This document shows positions 11,022-23,017 of a stretch of DNA of 64,000 nucleotides, piece by piece (the first letter of the stretch is position 1; every line of letters begins with the position of its first letter). The stretch is from NCBI GenBank assembly GCA_006535965.1, contig QEAR01000037.1:124001-188000 (forward strand). The letters are read 5' to 3'. Origin of the DNA: Spizellomyces sp. 'palustris'. Lineage: Eukaryota; Chytridiomycota; Chytridiomycetes; Spizellomycetales; Spizellomycetaceae. A program made the translations under genes and the position numbers. Below the pieces are notes generated by a model. It had not been told where the DNA came from. It worked only from the letters and a program-made list of their open reading frames with translations, and made no database searches.

Positions 11022-13118
11022 ATGGTTAAGCAGGATGACCAGATCCCTTATGCGCGGATCAATACGGCAAAACTTGAAGGTCTCTCTCCAGCACCGCTAT
11101 CCGCCTCCAAGATCCCGGGGCACATGTTGAGGGTTGGCATCCGAGCAGGATTGCTGGGTTTCAGTGAGTTACAGGTGCAGTTGGGCCAGCTGGGAACGGC
11201 ATGCTTATGCTTTAATCGATAGGTATTCGTGCTGGCATTGGGTTTCTACTAAGGCTTGTTAGAGTTGCGAAGGGGTAAGACTGGTGGACGACTCTTCCCG
11301 CCCTATGAAAACTCAACAACCTATTTGCGCCCCAGAAAAGCCACCCTAGTGGACACCATAAGACGCACCCTGACTTCCAAAGAGCTCCGTCTATTTGCGT
11401 ACTTCTTCGCATCCTTTGGTGCCATATGGAAGGGGGTTAACGATACTCTTCGATTGGTGAGGGGAGTGGACGACAAGTTGAATGGATTTGTTGCGGGAGC
11501 TTGTGCGGGTGTCAGTTTGGCATTCGAGGAGAAAGGACGGAGAGTCGCCATCGCACAGCAATTTCTGGTCCGAGGTCTTCAAGTGGGTATATGCAGCCGG
11601 TGAATCGATGGCTCTGGACACTGATGTTCGTGGGCTAGTGTGTTTTCAGTGGATTGAAGGCTCGGGATCTTTTTCACCTTCCTAACGGTGATAGTTTAAT
11701 CTTTGCTCTTGCTTCTGGTATGTCCAATTATACGTGAAACCTTCAAGCGAGAGTTGGGTCTCACAGTCGTTCAGCCCAAATCATGTACGCCTACGCCCTC
11801 CACCCTAGTACGATCCCCAACTCATTTTACAAGTTCATCTTAACCACTGGACCTATACCGGAGCGTGTCCTCCAATACGTTCGGATGAACAACGCAGGCG
11901 ATGCTCTTGATTTGGGTGACGTGGTCCAAACCATCCAAAAACATCACGCTACTGTGCGGGCAGTTGATGAGGTTATGCGGATGGAAGTGCTTCCGAAAGC
12001 GATTCCATGCACAGTACTGCATCCTTGGACGCAAGTTTGTAATTTAAACAGTGCATTTGTATTCAAAAAGGTATGTACAGAGGAAGATCTGGATGGCAAG
12101 AAACGGTCGCTGTAATGGATGTCAGATCCAGCGGCTGGTGGGCTTGAGTCTCCATGTCATTGTAAGTTAACTTTCTTAATCTTTGGTGTTATCATTTGCT
12201 GTCGCAGGTTTTCAAGAAAATTCTTCCCGTATACCTGACCTTGACCTTTGTACCGATGGCATTGCTGAAGTTGAAGGAGTTTATCCGACAGTAAGTACTC
12301 CCTACTTCGGTGTTATCATGTTGTCCTAGTTTCCTTATTGCTGTGGCATCAGACCATTACCTCTAGGTCGTCGTGCCCTCTCCAGTGCTCTGCGTAGCTC
12401 GATATTCTTGTCCGTTTTTGTATCATCCTACCAGGTCCGGAGTGTCACCGCCTGCTCATCAGCCGCTGCTTAACTGAATATGCTGCTCTTTCACCTGAAG
12501 TGGCTTATCTGCGGACAAAGAAACCTGATCAAGCTCAATTTCCTGTCGGGGGACCACAAGCTGGCATACTGGATTATAGGTGCACTGGCATCTATGTCTA
12601 TTTTCATTGAAGATAAGAAGCGGAGGGCAGAGTTGGCTATGTACGTTGAATGACATCTGTTTCTGTGATTTCTCCCGCTAATGTGTTGGTGTAGGTACGT
12701 CCTCCCCCGCGGTGTGGACTCGTTGTATCGTGTTTTGAGACATCGAGACTTGGTGCCAAAGATCCAATATTTCGAAATATTTATGGTGAGCTCGCGATCA
12801 TTTGACTCCCTAATGCTGCTTGCTTATACCCAACCCTTCTTGTTCAAAGTTTTCCATGGGAATGGGAATGATTATCGTAAGTGTGCGCGGCTTTGTGCTT
12901 TGCTATACTCCATGTCAACCGAAGCTAACCCTGTCTGGCTGAAGTCGTTCCTCCAAACGGAACCCCAGGCGATGGGTGGTATGTTATATCGCTTACTTAG
13001 GCGAGTGAATTTGGTCGTTGAGGACAAAGACAGGGGACAATTACCTGAAGTGAAGAAAGAGTACGCAGAATTGAAGAAAGAGGCGGTAGCGCGTCGACTA
13101 TCAACGGATACACGTTGA
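11022..13118 (+). CDS. TMEM135-like multi-pass membrane protein
   Basis: The protein resembles TMEM135 (peroxisomal membrane protein 52), linked in animals to peroxisome/mitochondrial lipid homeostasis. The start is MVKQDDQIPYARINTAKLEG at 11022. Recognisable family segments are RAGIGFLLRLVRVAKG, LRLFAYFFASFGAIWKGVND and LVRGVDDKLNGFVAGACAG followed by a helix ending FLVRGLQ. Near 11780-12260 are MYAYALHPSTIPNSFYKFIL and the FKKILPVYLTLTFVP segment. At least eight introns are needed. The C-terminal exon ends KKEAVARRLSTDTR with stop at 13116-13118. Several hydrophobic stretches support a multi-pass protein. Family assignment is by motif memory only, and some middle exons were not resolved precisely. 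It is convergent with the TMEM184-like gene. Confidence 0.72.
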
Positions 13119-13306
13119 GAACCTTAGAGCAATACAGCATCTGAACAGGGGTCAGATTGTGAACATTGTGAATGATCTTGGCCCTATGTATCTCAGTCGC
13201 TTTCCACGCCATACTCCCTTTTTCGGGATCACAACACACAGCGCGTCAAAGCAAGATAAAGTACAAACGAGATATACCACATGGTTCTAGATTCCTCCTA
13301 TTCCTC

Positions 13307-14964
13307 TCATAGATCACTTCGCTTGATATCTCCCTGAAACTCCTCCAAACTGACGTCACCCAAATACAGAGGATCGTGGCTCTGAAAACCCCGACTTCGT
13401 GCACCCACTAATCCTCCTTCGTCACTTTCACTCTCGTATTCGCTATCCTCCTCGCTTTCCTCTGCTATATCATTTACCCCGACAGCGGTTTTTAATGGGC
13501 TTAATGGCGAATCCATGCGCCCCTTTCCAGGAGACTTGCCCCCACTGGCACTCCTCGGCGATCCCAACTCGACATCGATCATGCTGATACGGTCTTCGAA
13601 TGCGTCATCGAATTGTCCCAGTATTCTGTTTCTCTTCTTTTGCTTTCGTCTTTTTCGCTGTGCACGCACGTCCCCAGGGGCAGAAGTGATGTCATGGAGG
13701 ATATGCATGGGACTCAATGCGTCGAGCATCGATGGTAGGACGCGAGTGCGACGTCCAGCAGTCGTTTGGGTGAATTCTGAATACGGGAACGCTTTCATGT
13801 GCAGCAGGGCCGCAATGACCATTTCAGTGCAGATGAGGAACGATTGGATGAGATCTGTAGCGTTTTCTGAGCTGTAGGTTGTGCTAGATTTGATGACCTG
13901 CATGGCTACAAGGGCGTCGAGAAGAATAGATTGCCAGAATGTGAAGAAGACGATAAACTTGACTGCAATAACCTGCCAATGATCGTTTCACTCATCAGTC
14001 TACAGGCTTAAACGTAATACTACTAGTACTGGGCGTCATTTACCTTCCATAAGGGCTTGTACTCTTTAATATCATTGTGAACGACAATATAGAACGTGAA
14101 GAGGCCGTACATTGCCAACGTGCTGCTGATAAGGTTGATGTAGGTAATCCAAAATTGGCCATGACTGGGCGAACTGGATGTGGGGCACAGAAGATTGAAT
14201 GCGCTGAGGATCATTGCGAGTGTCGTTGTAGCTGGCCTGTCATTTGTGCCATAAGCTTTCTAGTTCGGAAGTAATTACTTGCCGCAGATACAAGCCTACC
14301 TAACAACGACATACTGCAGCACCAGAAACTTGGTGTTCAACAGAAACGCATATCCACTTGGGTTGTACCACAAGCAGCACAATGGTGCCGGATACCTCAT
14401 TTTCGGCTTGCCTTGCATTCTCTCATGTTGTGCTTCGAGCGTGGGGCCCAGGTAGTTTGTCAAAAGAATATAAAATGAATAAAGGACGAACGCTTCATAA
14501 CAGTCGCGGACAATGTCAATGTAGACTGTATATTGAATTAGACGGAAGGACAGAGTTGAGCAAAAGGCGTACACGGGAACCATTCTGGATTACAAGGTTA
14601 TTAGCTATGCGTTGGGAAACCAGTGTGCCAGGAGCCACATACAGAAGAATTCTGACGATTTGGCGCTGGTGGACGGGATTGTGGTAGTGCTGAAAGTGCC
14701 GGAACTGACAAAAAGGGTTAAGAAGAAAGTTCTCCGGTATCTGAGCAAGTGAGGAAAACTAACACATAGCCAGAAACTGGCAGCAGAGGCCAAAACTGCC
14801 AGTCCGATCGTCACACACCACGCTATCATGACAGCTGCATATTCATCGCTGTTTGGGTCAAAGTTCGGCCCTTTGAGAGCGGCACATTCATCTTCTTCCG
14901 ATGACGTTTCATTAGATGAGCGAACAAGGAGATGGAGGAGAGCTGACATGGTTGGAGTAAGCAT
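13307..14964 (-). CDS. TMEM184 / organic solute transporter alpha family protein
   Basis: A seven-helix membrane protein of the OST-alpha/TMEM184 (DUF300) family. After MLTPTMSALLHLLVRSS, an acidic stretch is followed by the first membrane helix (WCVTIGLAVLASAASFWL). Family motifs are HLLRYR, MVPVYAFCSTLSFRLIQYTV, YIDIVRDCYEAFVLYSFYIL, TKFLVLQYVVVRP, LAMYGLFTFYIVVHNDIKEY, KFIVFFTFWQSILLDAL and LICTEMVIAALLHMKAFPY. The C-terminus is charged, with KRRKQKKRNRILGQFDDAFE and an acidic serine-rich stretch, and ends at a TGA on 13307-13309. The start could be the ATG at 14964 or the next ATG six codons in. The gene is divergent from the CCDC191-like gene with only about 130 bp between the putative starts. 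Confidence 0.86.
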
Positions 14965-15097
14965 CTACATGGTCTGTTCGGCTTGAGGCTTAACTACGAG
15001 GTTAGATAATCGTGGCTTAGATGCGCGTTTGCATCTTGAGGTTTCTTCCTGCAACCAGATCGATATCCAGACAAGTATGTTGAGGTAGTTCCTTTCA

Positions 15098-18000
15098 ATG
15101 AAAAGCGTTGTGAAGCATGCAAGGTTTTCTTTATTAATCTCACTCTTTGCCTTCTAGTTGGAGTGATTGGCCCGGAAGACAGCCGGTGGCTTTCGATATC
15201 GACCAGGTTTTATCTCGATCCGGAAATCGTTTTACATTTCGAGATCTATCCTAGGGAAACTCACATATAAGCACTACATTTTAGTCGGTTCAAGATCTTA
15301 AACAGGCTTCTTTTCATCTTCATGACGACCACGATGATGTCCCTGACATCGAATCCTCCTACGCTCCCCACACATCAAATTTCTTTTCGGCAGCAAGGCA
15401 TCATGCTCGAACTTCCTCTGCTTTTACATCAAAGCCCTCACTCACGCCTTCAAATGCCGCCGAAGCTCTTCAGTTCTCAAATTTGGTTATGGAGAATGAG
15501 GATGATGTTATGATCGAAGGTAATTTGACCATTTGCCAGCCTGATTGGCGCTATTGTTCAATTCTGTTGTCTTTCAGCCAGAGCTCTCTTAACGCAATGG
15601 GTCTCGAATCCCGCACTACCTGAGCCTTCCGATGACGCCTCTAATTGCATAAAGCTGAATCTAAACTTGGGTGCCTTTATGTCTTTGGAAGAAAAACTAT
15701 GCGGAGCGAGTGATCGGAAGGCAGTCAGGGAGGTGGTCGAGGAGGTTGTGGGGTGTGGAAATACCAAGGTAGGCGCCTGTTTATGCGGACGGGGTGCCTT
15801 ATATTGAAAATAACATTTCTGTCATCCTGTCAAGGGAAGCGCTCTATACGCACGCACCCACCAAAGTTCCATCAGCCCGTATTCACGCCATTCAGAAACT
15901 CAAAATCGTCACGCTCTCGCGCGCGAGCGCCGGGAGCAACATCACAAACATCGCTTACAGGCCCTTGAGCGTCAAATAGAGAGCAAACAGCAAAAGTTGC
16001 TATCTTCCTTGCGACAGAAACATGTTGAGCGAGTCAGGTGAGCGTCTACAAATGTCGCTAATATTTAATAGAATAAAGTATCTTATTAATATCTGGGTCA
16101 CCAAAGACCAAAACCCTCTAAAATTGATCAATGGAAAATGGACATTGCCCTTCGAGCGGCACGAGCGGCGCTCGACGAAGACATGGGGAGGGAGCGTTCT
16201 GATAAGCCATATGGATCACGAAATGAGGATTTTGAACGAGCTCGCGACCGGGTGGTGTGAGTCTATGCTGATTTGTTATTTGGCAAAATTGTCAATTTTA
16301 AATATCCACTAGTGACGAAGAATATGCGAGAATGCGCACCACGGCTGATGTACTGACGATCGCCGATGTTGAAACAGGAGCGGTGGAGGTTGAGAATACA
16401 GAGTTGAATGACAACGAAGCTCAGCTCAAGACAGAGTCTCAAAAAGAGGACGAAAAACGGCGGAATGAGGTGATCGAGCGAAGACTAGCTGAATCCCGCG
16501 CCAGAGCTGAAGAGCTATTTTCTGTTCGTCGGTTGAAAGCCCTCAAAGTGCGAAAAGTTCGAGCTCTGAGACGACTGTGACTTGCTTTGCTCACTTTATT
16601 GATAGGTGCATTTCTCAAGCTGGTGTGCCCTTGTTACCACATATCGAAAACAAGTGCAGCAGTTTCAGGTCAGTACCAGGCCATAACATTTAGATTCCCA
16701 TTCCGACTGGCACTTTGCTAAATTCACATGTATAGGTAATCACAACTTGGCGACAACTGAATCGGTCGTTCGCGACCTGGCGGAAACGGAGGCAGTCTTG
16801 TATAGCCAAACGGTATGATATCTTATATGAGCCTTTCGTGGTATGCAAGCAGCATGATTGCATGTAGTGACCACATTTTTGATCAGAGAAGCCCAAGCGC
16901 TCCAAGAAGCCCTCCAAAAATCCCATGAAAACCAGTTGAAGGCCGTCCGCTTTCAGAGATCGACAATCCTTTCCAAAGTAGTGCTCGGATGGCTGGGATG
17001 GACGAGACTTCAACGTGCGTTACTGCTCTTGTGATTGCCCATCCAAAACAGGAGATTAACTCTGTCCATTTCCCTCTCTTTTTTGTGACAGGTGAAGCTA
17101 AACGTCTCCGCCGCCAACACGAAGAGCGGGCCAAGCGCATGAAAGAGGTGTTGGAGCGCCTGGAACGACGACAGAGAGTTGAGGCAGAGATTGAGGAGAG
17201 GAGAGTGGACAAGGTTTTGGAGGGGTTGGATGCAAGTGCGAGTGGGGAGATCTTGTCCCATGATGAGAGCAAAGACGTGAGTGCCACCATGGATGGGGAA
17301 GATATGAACAAGGGTTCTACGGCAAGTATGGAAGAACCCGAGGCTCCAAATCCGGCACCAACAGAAGAAAATAAAGGCGTTTGTGCAGCAGCGCTCAACG
17401 ATTTGCCAAAAGAGCTGACAGTCCGCCACAAGGCACCTTCGCCCAAGAAACCCAGGAGTATTCGAACTGCACGAGACCAAAAGTGGATTGCAGGTAAGAC
17501 AGGCTTCAGTATGGATGTTCCTTTCCATAAACTCCCCTTCACATTGTGGCATGTCAACCCTCAGAAATGGAAAAGAGAGATGCAGAACGTAGAGACCGTC
17601 GCCAGCAGCTTGAACAGCGTCGCAAAGAGCGTCAGGAAGCGCTGGAGGTCCGTGTTGACCAATCAGTAGATTCACTCTCTCGTAAGGCTCATTCCGTCCA
17701 TTTAATAGGCCAAGAAGGCAGCAGAAGCAGAGGCAAAAGCTCTCCAAGAAGCAGAAGAACGTCGTATTCTCATCGAGTCCCGTAAAGCAGCCGAGAAAGC
17801 CCTGGCAGAGCAACTTGCCCAGCAACGACAACTAAACGCTCTTGCATGCACGTTTAGCAGGAAACGCCTGTTGAGGACGGGGTTGAAGTGTATGAAGGCT
17901 TTTGTGGGTGCTGTTCGGAGGAACGAGGAAGCATCCCTAGGATTTTGGGTCCACTGTTTGTACAAGGTGTGGATACGAAGACTGAGAGAACGGTGGGAAG

Positions 18001-18560
18001 AGAGGGAGATGATGGCATCAAAACAGTGGGCTCGGAGAGCTGTAAAATCAGGATGGGATCGATGGAAAGAGGTGAGATCTGAGGGTTAAATTTCCCTTAT
18101 ATTTTGAAATCCTTAACGAATTCGCTTCAATCGTTCCCAATTTACGAAAGGCATACGAAACGCACAAACATCAAATTTCAGATGCCCGCAAGCACCATAA
18201 AAACCATGTCCTCCTCACCATTTTCCAGACCTGGCGACGCAAAGCTTTGACCACCAGCCAAACCCGCGAAGCCCTCGAGCGCGCTCTCAATGCCAAAGCT
18301 GATCAGCTGATGAAGCGAATCCTACCAAGGCGATGTCTAAGATTGTGGAAAGAGTTTGTAGCGGAGCAGAAAGAACATCGCTGGAGGGAGTTTCGGAAGC
18401 AGGTCTTGAGGGAGCGTGTTAAGGTAGATAGTGAGGTACAGGTTCGCAACTGTGCTAACTGCTAACGTTCTTTCGCCATGTTTAGGAAATTCTACATCAT
18501 TCTCGATTCGAGGCAAAGTTGGAAATGGAAACTATAGCTGGTCAAGAAGTAGATGAATAA
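15098..18560 (+). CDS. CCDC191/Sfi1-like coiled-coil protein with Trp repeats
   Basis: A long, charged, coiled-coil protein with regularly spaced aromatic-basic repeats resembling CCDC191 and Sfi1-type centrosomal proteins. Early exons read DIDQSVQDLKQ and an acidic HDDHDDVPDIESS. Later exons are rich in EERAKRMKEVLERLERRQR and EKRDAERRDRRQQLEQRRK, then repeats such as GLKCMKAFVGAVRR, FWVHCLYKVWIRRLRERW, SKQWARRAVKSGWDRWKE, LLTIFQTWRRKAL and CLRLWKEFVAEQKEHRWREF. The stop TAA is at 18558-18560 after a final short exon (EILHHSRFEAKLEMETIAGQ). The start at 15098 (MKSVVKHA) requires a GTTTTC donor and is uncertain. More than eight introns. A centrosome or basal-body role is inferred from the family only. 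Confidence 0.62.
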
Positions 18561-18622
18561 ACCCAATGCACCAGTTACAGTATTTTACAGTATTTCTTAA
18601 ACCTATGATTAAAGCCCCAGGC

Positions 18623-21600
18623 TCATCCATCCCACCTCCAAATACTATCCCATTCCTGCGGCACAACGACCCGTCCATCCAGCACCTGTCGACATCTCGC
18701 CACCATTGTTTTGGATGGCTCATCTTGCGTCATTTGAACTGCCTTTCGAAAATGGTTCAGAGCAGTTCCAAAATTTCTTGAGCGATAATCAGAGAGTCCT
18801 AGTTCGTAGCATATGAGCGACTGTTGAATAAAAAGGGGAGAGATATCCGAATGAGAGATGTATTGTAGTTTTGTTGCCAAAAATGGTTGATACTTACGGT
18901 CATTACGTTCTTATCCAATTCTATTGTGGAGGGATGTAGAACCTCGTAAATCACCATAGGTGGGGTATCAGGCTTATCACCCCATGATATAGCGTCCAAT
19001 TCACGAAGATGAAAATGCTCTTGGACGGCCTCCTTTGTCGATTCGCAGATGAGGATGGATGTTTTGGACGTGTAAGTTTTTATGATGGTGCGGAGATGAG
19101 TTGAAAGATGGAGAGGGTCTATCGCAGAACGCGAGAAGGCAATATTTAGTACGCGCAAGACCGAGGGCGTATAGCAAAGAGTAAACTGACCACCAACACC
19201 CACAACATCTCTTCGCTTCGGATGTCCTACCAGGCCCCACACCATATCCCCCGTTGCAATCCCAATTCCAACCTCCATTTTAACTGTGCTCTTTTCGTTG
19301 CGTTCCAAGATTGACTCTTTGATCTTCAAAGCACACGAAACACATCTTACCGCATCTGTGGGTGAACAGTGCGGTAGACCAAATAGTGAGAGGGTGGTGG
19401 GACCAGTTTGAGTTTGAAGGAGTCCTAGGAGATGCGTAACTTGGTTAGTAATAGTTGGGAGGCTGGAATGGGACGCGGGGGGTACCGTTCTCAGATGAAA
19501 TGGAGGTGTAAACCGATGAGTGATGCTCGTTCAGCAATGTAATTACGGAGGATGGTGGGAAGTTGTCGGTAATGGATGCAACTAGCAGGTTGGGTAGAAT
19601 GATAAACAACCGGGAAAAATGACTTCAAACCACTATCCACTACATACACTCTCTCAGCTCTGCAACCAGCACGCTCATCTGGCTTTTCTTTCCATGCAGC
19701 GATGCGTGGTCAGTTTGTACCTCCCGTACCAGCCCCAGATGCATATACCTGGAGGACGGATCTGTGAGTTGTTACCGCCAAGGCCAATGGAAAGCCTTCT
19801 CCTTACCTTCCCAGATCTGCTGCAAGTCTCCTATCGTCCCCGACAACCTCCACATCTATGATAACCCCGCTTTCCATCTTTACCACAGCATAATTCACAT
19901 CCACGCTCGCGCCATCCTCAGTGCGAAAGACATATCCCTCCGCATACGCTGGACGATTGGTTTCATATGTTGCTTTGATATCGGTTATGAGTACGTCATT
20001 TGGGGAAAGCCAAGTGTCGTAAGTGGTAAGTCTTAGGAGGGATAGATCAGGAAGGCCTAACGGCGCTGCATCATTGACGGTTAACTGGAGCATACAAGGT
20101 TAGCATAGAACCCTCTAGTTGCGGATTGGATTAAGTCGTACCAGTCTGCCAGCGTGGTCGAGAGCCAGGATGATGTGGGGGGTATTTTGGAAGGCGGTAT
20201 TGAGCAAGTCTCGCTCAGTCGTGGTGCTCTGAAGCTGGATTTGTAGGGCCTTGAATTGGAGGGACTTTTCGAGCATCCCACCAGCTGAATCATATCTATT
20301 TTAGAGAATCCGCCGCTTTGAATAGAGACCGCACGCGTTCACATACCCAATCCTGCAAAACTCATTCCTAGCATTTCATCCTCCCGACTAAACACCGCCG
20401 ATTCGGGCAATTTGTTAATGATTTGCGTAACACCGATAACACTGCCTGAACTGTTTTTCATAGGCATACAGAGAATGTTACGGGTGCGGTACCCGGTTTT
20501 GAGATCGACGGAGCGATTGAAGCGGTGATCCTTGTAAGCTGGATGATCATTCAGGCGGTTAGTTCATCGTGCAGTCGATTGCGGTCAACCGCCTAACCGT
20601 ACCATTTGGGATGTTGAGCAGCGTACCGGTCATGGCAACGTGCCCTACCGTCAACCAAAATTTGCTAATTAATCAGATGCCTGAGGACAGGGCTTTTATG
20701 ATCGTGCCATGTGCTCACCGGCAATCCCTTTATTGATGGGTATGCGAATCTCCTCCGTTCCTTGCGCAACGGTAGTCCACAACTCTTGCTTCTCTTTGTC
20801 CACCATAAACAGGGAACATCGCTCGGCTTTGAGGAGCTCTTGAGACGTCTGCATGATAACTTTGATCAAATCTGTGCTAACCCAAGACAAAGGAATGAGC
20901 GTAGGTTTTTGTGAGAAACAAAAATATGATGTCTATAAGCACCTCCCAAGTCGATTTCGGAAGTCATCACTGAAGCGGTATTTAGGAAAGCCCTAATATC
21001 CGCCGTTTGCTGCGTCTGCTCCAATAATATTTGAGACCGTTTCATCAGCACTGTCCACAGGCTTGCGACGAGTTTGACTACACTTTCGTCCTCAGATTCA
21101 AAAAAAGGTGTTGGCGTGGACTTGTTGATAAGCTCCAATATCCCCGCGAATCGACCTTCATTGTCCAATATAGGTGCTGAAAGGATGCAATCTGGATTAA
21201 CGGAAGCGTACGCATCTTGAATATCGTCGGTATATTGTTCCGATGTTTTTACGTTGTACGCATTGCTGGGTTGTCCGAGTTTCTGGAGTGTAGGGCCATT
21301 GAAGATATTCTGGAGCGAGACAGTTGTGCCAACTTGAGCCCAATTACTAGCGCGGACCACGGTCGTTTCTGGTATTGTGTCTTCGAGGAGGTAGACTGTC
21401 GCATATCTGGCGTCGACTGTGTTCAAAAGATGATTGAGAAGATCGTTCATGGCTTTTTCTGTATCGGGCTCCATGGCGATTTCGGTAATGCTGGTGATCA
21501 GATGTTGTGATTTTTGGAGCCGGTTGGAGAGGAAGTGAATAAAGGTTCGTGTCGGTTCCGGACCAGCGCGGAGAAGTTGCTTTGCAAGGGTATCGGCATC

Positions 21601-22451
21601 TTGATGGGTGTGAAGGAGTTTGGTGTAGAGATTAATGTTTATGTTGTGGGGTCGGTCTGCACTGTGAAGGTGGTGGCCGGCAAAACCCCCATCTTGCGCC
21701 AGGTTCGGGGTAGGGTTGGATAATGCATGAGCGGACGGAAAGAAAGAATCATCATCTTCCTCAGTAGCTACTCTTGACTTTCTATAAAATGTACAAGGTT
21801 TGTCCTAGAAAGGCGATAGCAACACATGGGGATAACACCTACCCTCGATCAATCTGCGGCAATTTCATCTCTTTTTTGAACCCGGTAAACCCAGCCAGCT
21901 GCCTCGCGGTGTCCAGCACCGATGTCTTTGCACTCGTACTCTCAGCTGGTACAGCGGCAAGTGATGCGCCTTTGGCGGGAATCCTTTTGGATTTGTGTAC
22001 AGCTGTTGCGTACTTGCTGGAGACATTTTCCGGGTAAACAGTTGGGCTCTATTATATCCGCAGGATCGTGAGAATTGTCGTTTTCGTGGAGAAGGGTTAT
22101 TATGTTTAAACTTACACTGCTGTCCACCATCCGCAAGCTCAACCAGGTACAGAGGCCCTCAACCTGCTTTCCACCACATCTTGCCACCAATCCCTTCAAC
22201 AGCATGTTCCGCTGTGCTTCCGACATGGCATCGAACGCTGCCCATGTTTGTTGGATTGTTTCGTGTGTTGGCTGGATTTGCTGGCTTGTGGGATGGGATA
22301 GACTAAGCGTTAGACGGGGTGGTTTAAGATTTGGAGGAGTGCGAGGAATAACAACGGGGCGGGACGATGGCGGGGTGGTGTGAGGCGGGGTGCATGCATC
22401 GTTGAACAGGCCAAGATGGTGGTTGAACGGGGATGGATCTCGTGCTGCCAT
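18623..22451 (-). CDS. GAF-GAF-PAS-cyclase protein, catalytic domain degenerate
   Basis: The architecture follows cyanobacterial CyaB1-type adenylate cyclases. An N-terminal helical/Pro-rich region (22451-21850) contains [24 protein letters not shown] (about 21480-20945) has [37 protein letters not shown] (about 20890-20340) has [20 protein letters not shown] and [17 protein letters not shown]-like segment (about 20240-19810) reads [11 protein letters not shown]...[10 protein letters not shown]. The class III cyclase homology domain (about 19730-18870) is followed by a TPR-like tail ending EWDSIWRW. In the cyclase domain the first metal Asp is Glu ([12 protein letters not shown]), the second is Pro (GPTTLSLFG), and the transition-state Asn and Arg are both His ([10 protein letters not shown] after removing an intron with a GTCAGT donor). 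It is probably catalytically dead but may still sense ligand through GAF. The start ATG at 22449-22451 is tentative. Confidence 0.78.
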
Positions 22452-22705
22452 ATCTGCTTTAGCAGAACAAGTCTGCTTGGTGTTTAATTCTGACAGAGCA
22501 ACGATCCGTCGCTTACGTAGCGCGTCTCCCATTAATTGCAGAAATGTCATTCCATTAATTATCTCATTAAAAGTCAGATAACGCTGTGTGTATATTACTG
22601 ATACATCGCGAATAGTATGTACAACGTCCCAACGCAAGAATCCCATCAAAATCCAACCCGGCATACTCAACCCCCCCTCATCCCTTCGCCATGAGGGGGG
22701 GCAGT

Positions 22706-22935
22706 TTAACACGGTAAACATCTTCCACATACTGAGAGCGTCCCTGCGATACAGTTGCGGATACCGTTGACAATGCCCTTGAAAGACAAACCTTGGATTA
22801 GTTCACTAGCTTAAAGGAGTAACAGTACTTTGTTACTCTTACCATTAGACAACTACCGATGGCACTGAAGACGGTATTGATGCCGTTTGCAATAGCGTTG
22901 CAGATTCCTGCCAGGCAGGAGAAGACTGAACCCAT
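22706..22935 (-). CDS. 54-aa Cys-rich, N-myristoylatable small protein
   Basis: Two exons (22935-22843 and 22777-22706) join in frame to 54 residues. The protein starts MGSVFSCLAGICNAIANG and ends CLPC, with eight Cys in total. MGxxxS followed by Cys fits N-myristoylation plus palmitoylation; the rest is an alternating Ala/Ile/Val/Gly hydrophobic helix ending in the Cys cluster. Similar tiny membrane-associated proteins with an MG start and AI-rich helices are common and mostly uncharacterised in fungi. The intron has a GTAAGA donor and TTTCAAG acceptor. A TATAAAAG box lies 75 bp upstream. It is not part of the cyclase gene, whose start lies beyond this stop (TAA at 22706-22708). Function unknown. 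Confidence 0.7.
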
Positions 22936-23009
22936 TTATGAAGGTTGATTTCGAGTTGAGGTTGATTGATCTAGCGGGATCTACGGTCAGAGGATAATGC
23001 GAGTGTCGA

Positions 23010-23017
23010 CTTTTATA
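23010..23017 (-). promoter_or_regulatory. TATA box of the 54-aa protein gene
   Basis: On the minus strand the bases read TATAAAAG, a consensus TATA box, 75 bp upstream of the ATG at 22935. Further upstream are a palindromic TGACGTCA (23258-23265) and a near copy TGACGTCG (23379-23386), matching CRE/ATF-type bZIP sites. Matches only, no functional evidence. Confidence 0.55.

Noticed and set aside
17010-17831. 273- and 224-codon minus-strand frames (17010-17831, 16883-17557)
   Set aside because: They lie antisense to the CCDC191-like exons; their Ser/Leu/Phe/Cys-rich sequence is a mirror of the Glu/Arg-rich coiled coil.
19190-19260. Apparent loss of the GD motif in the cyclase domain (reads GVGGQF)
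   Set aside because: A GTCAGT donor and GCGATAG acceptor remove an intron and restore [12 protein letters not shown]; the degenerate call rests on other residues.
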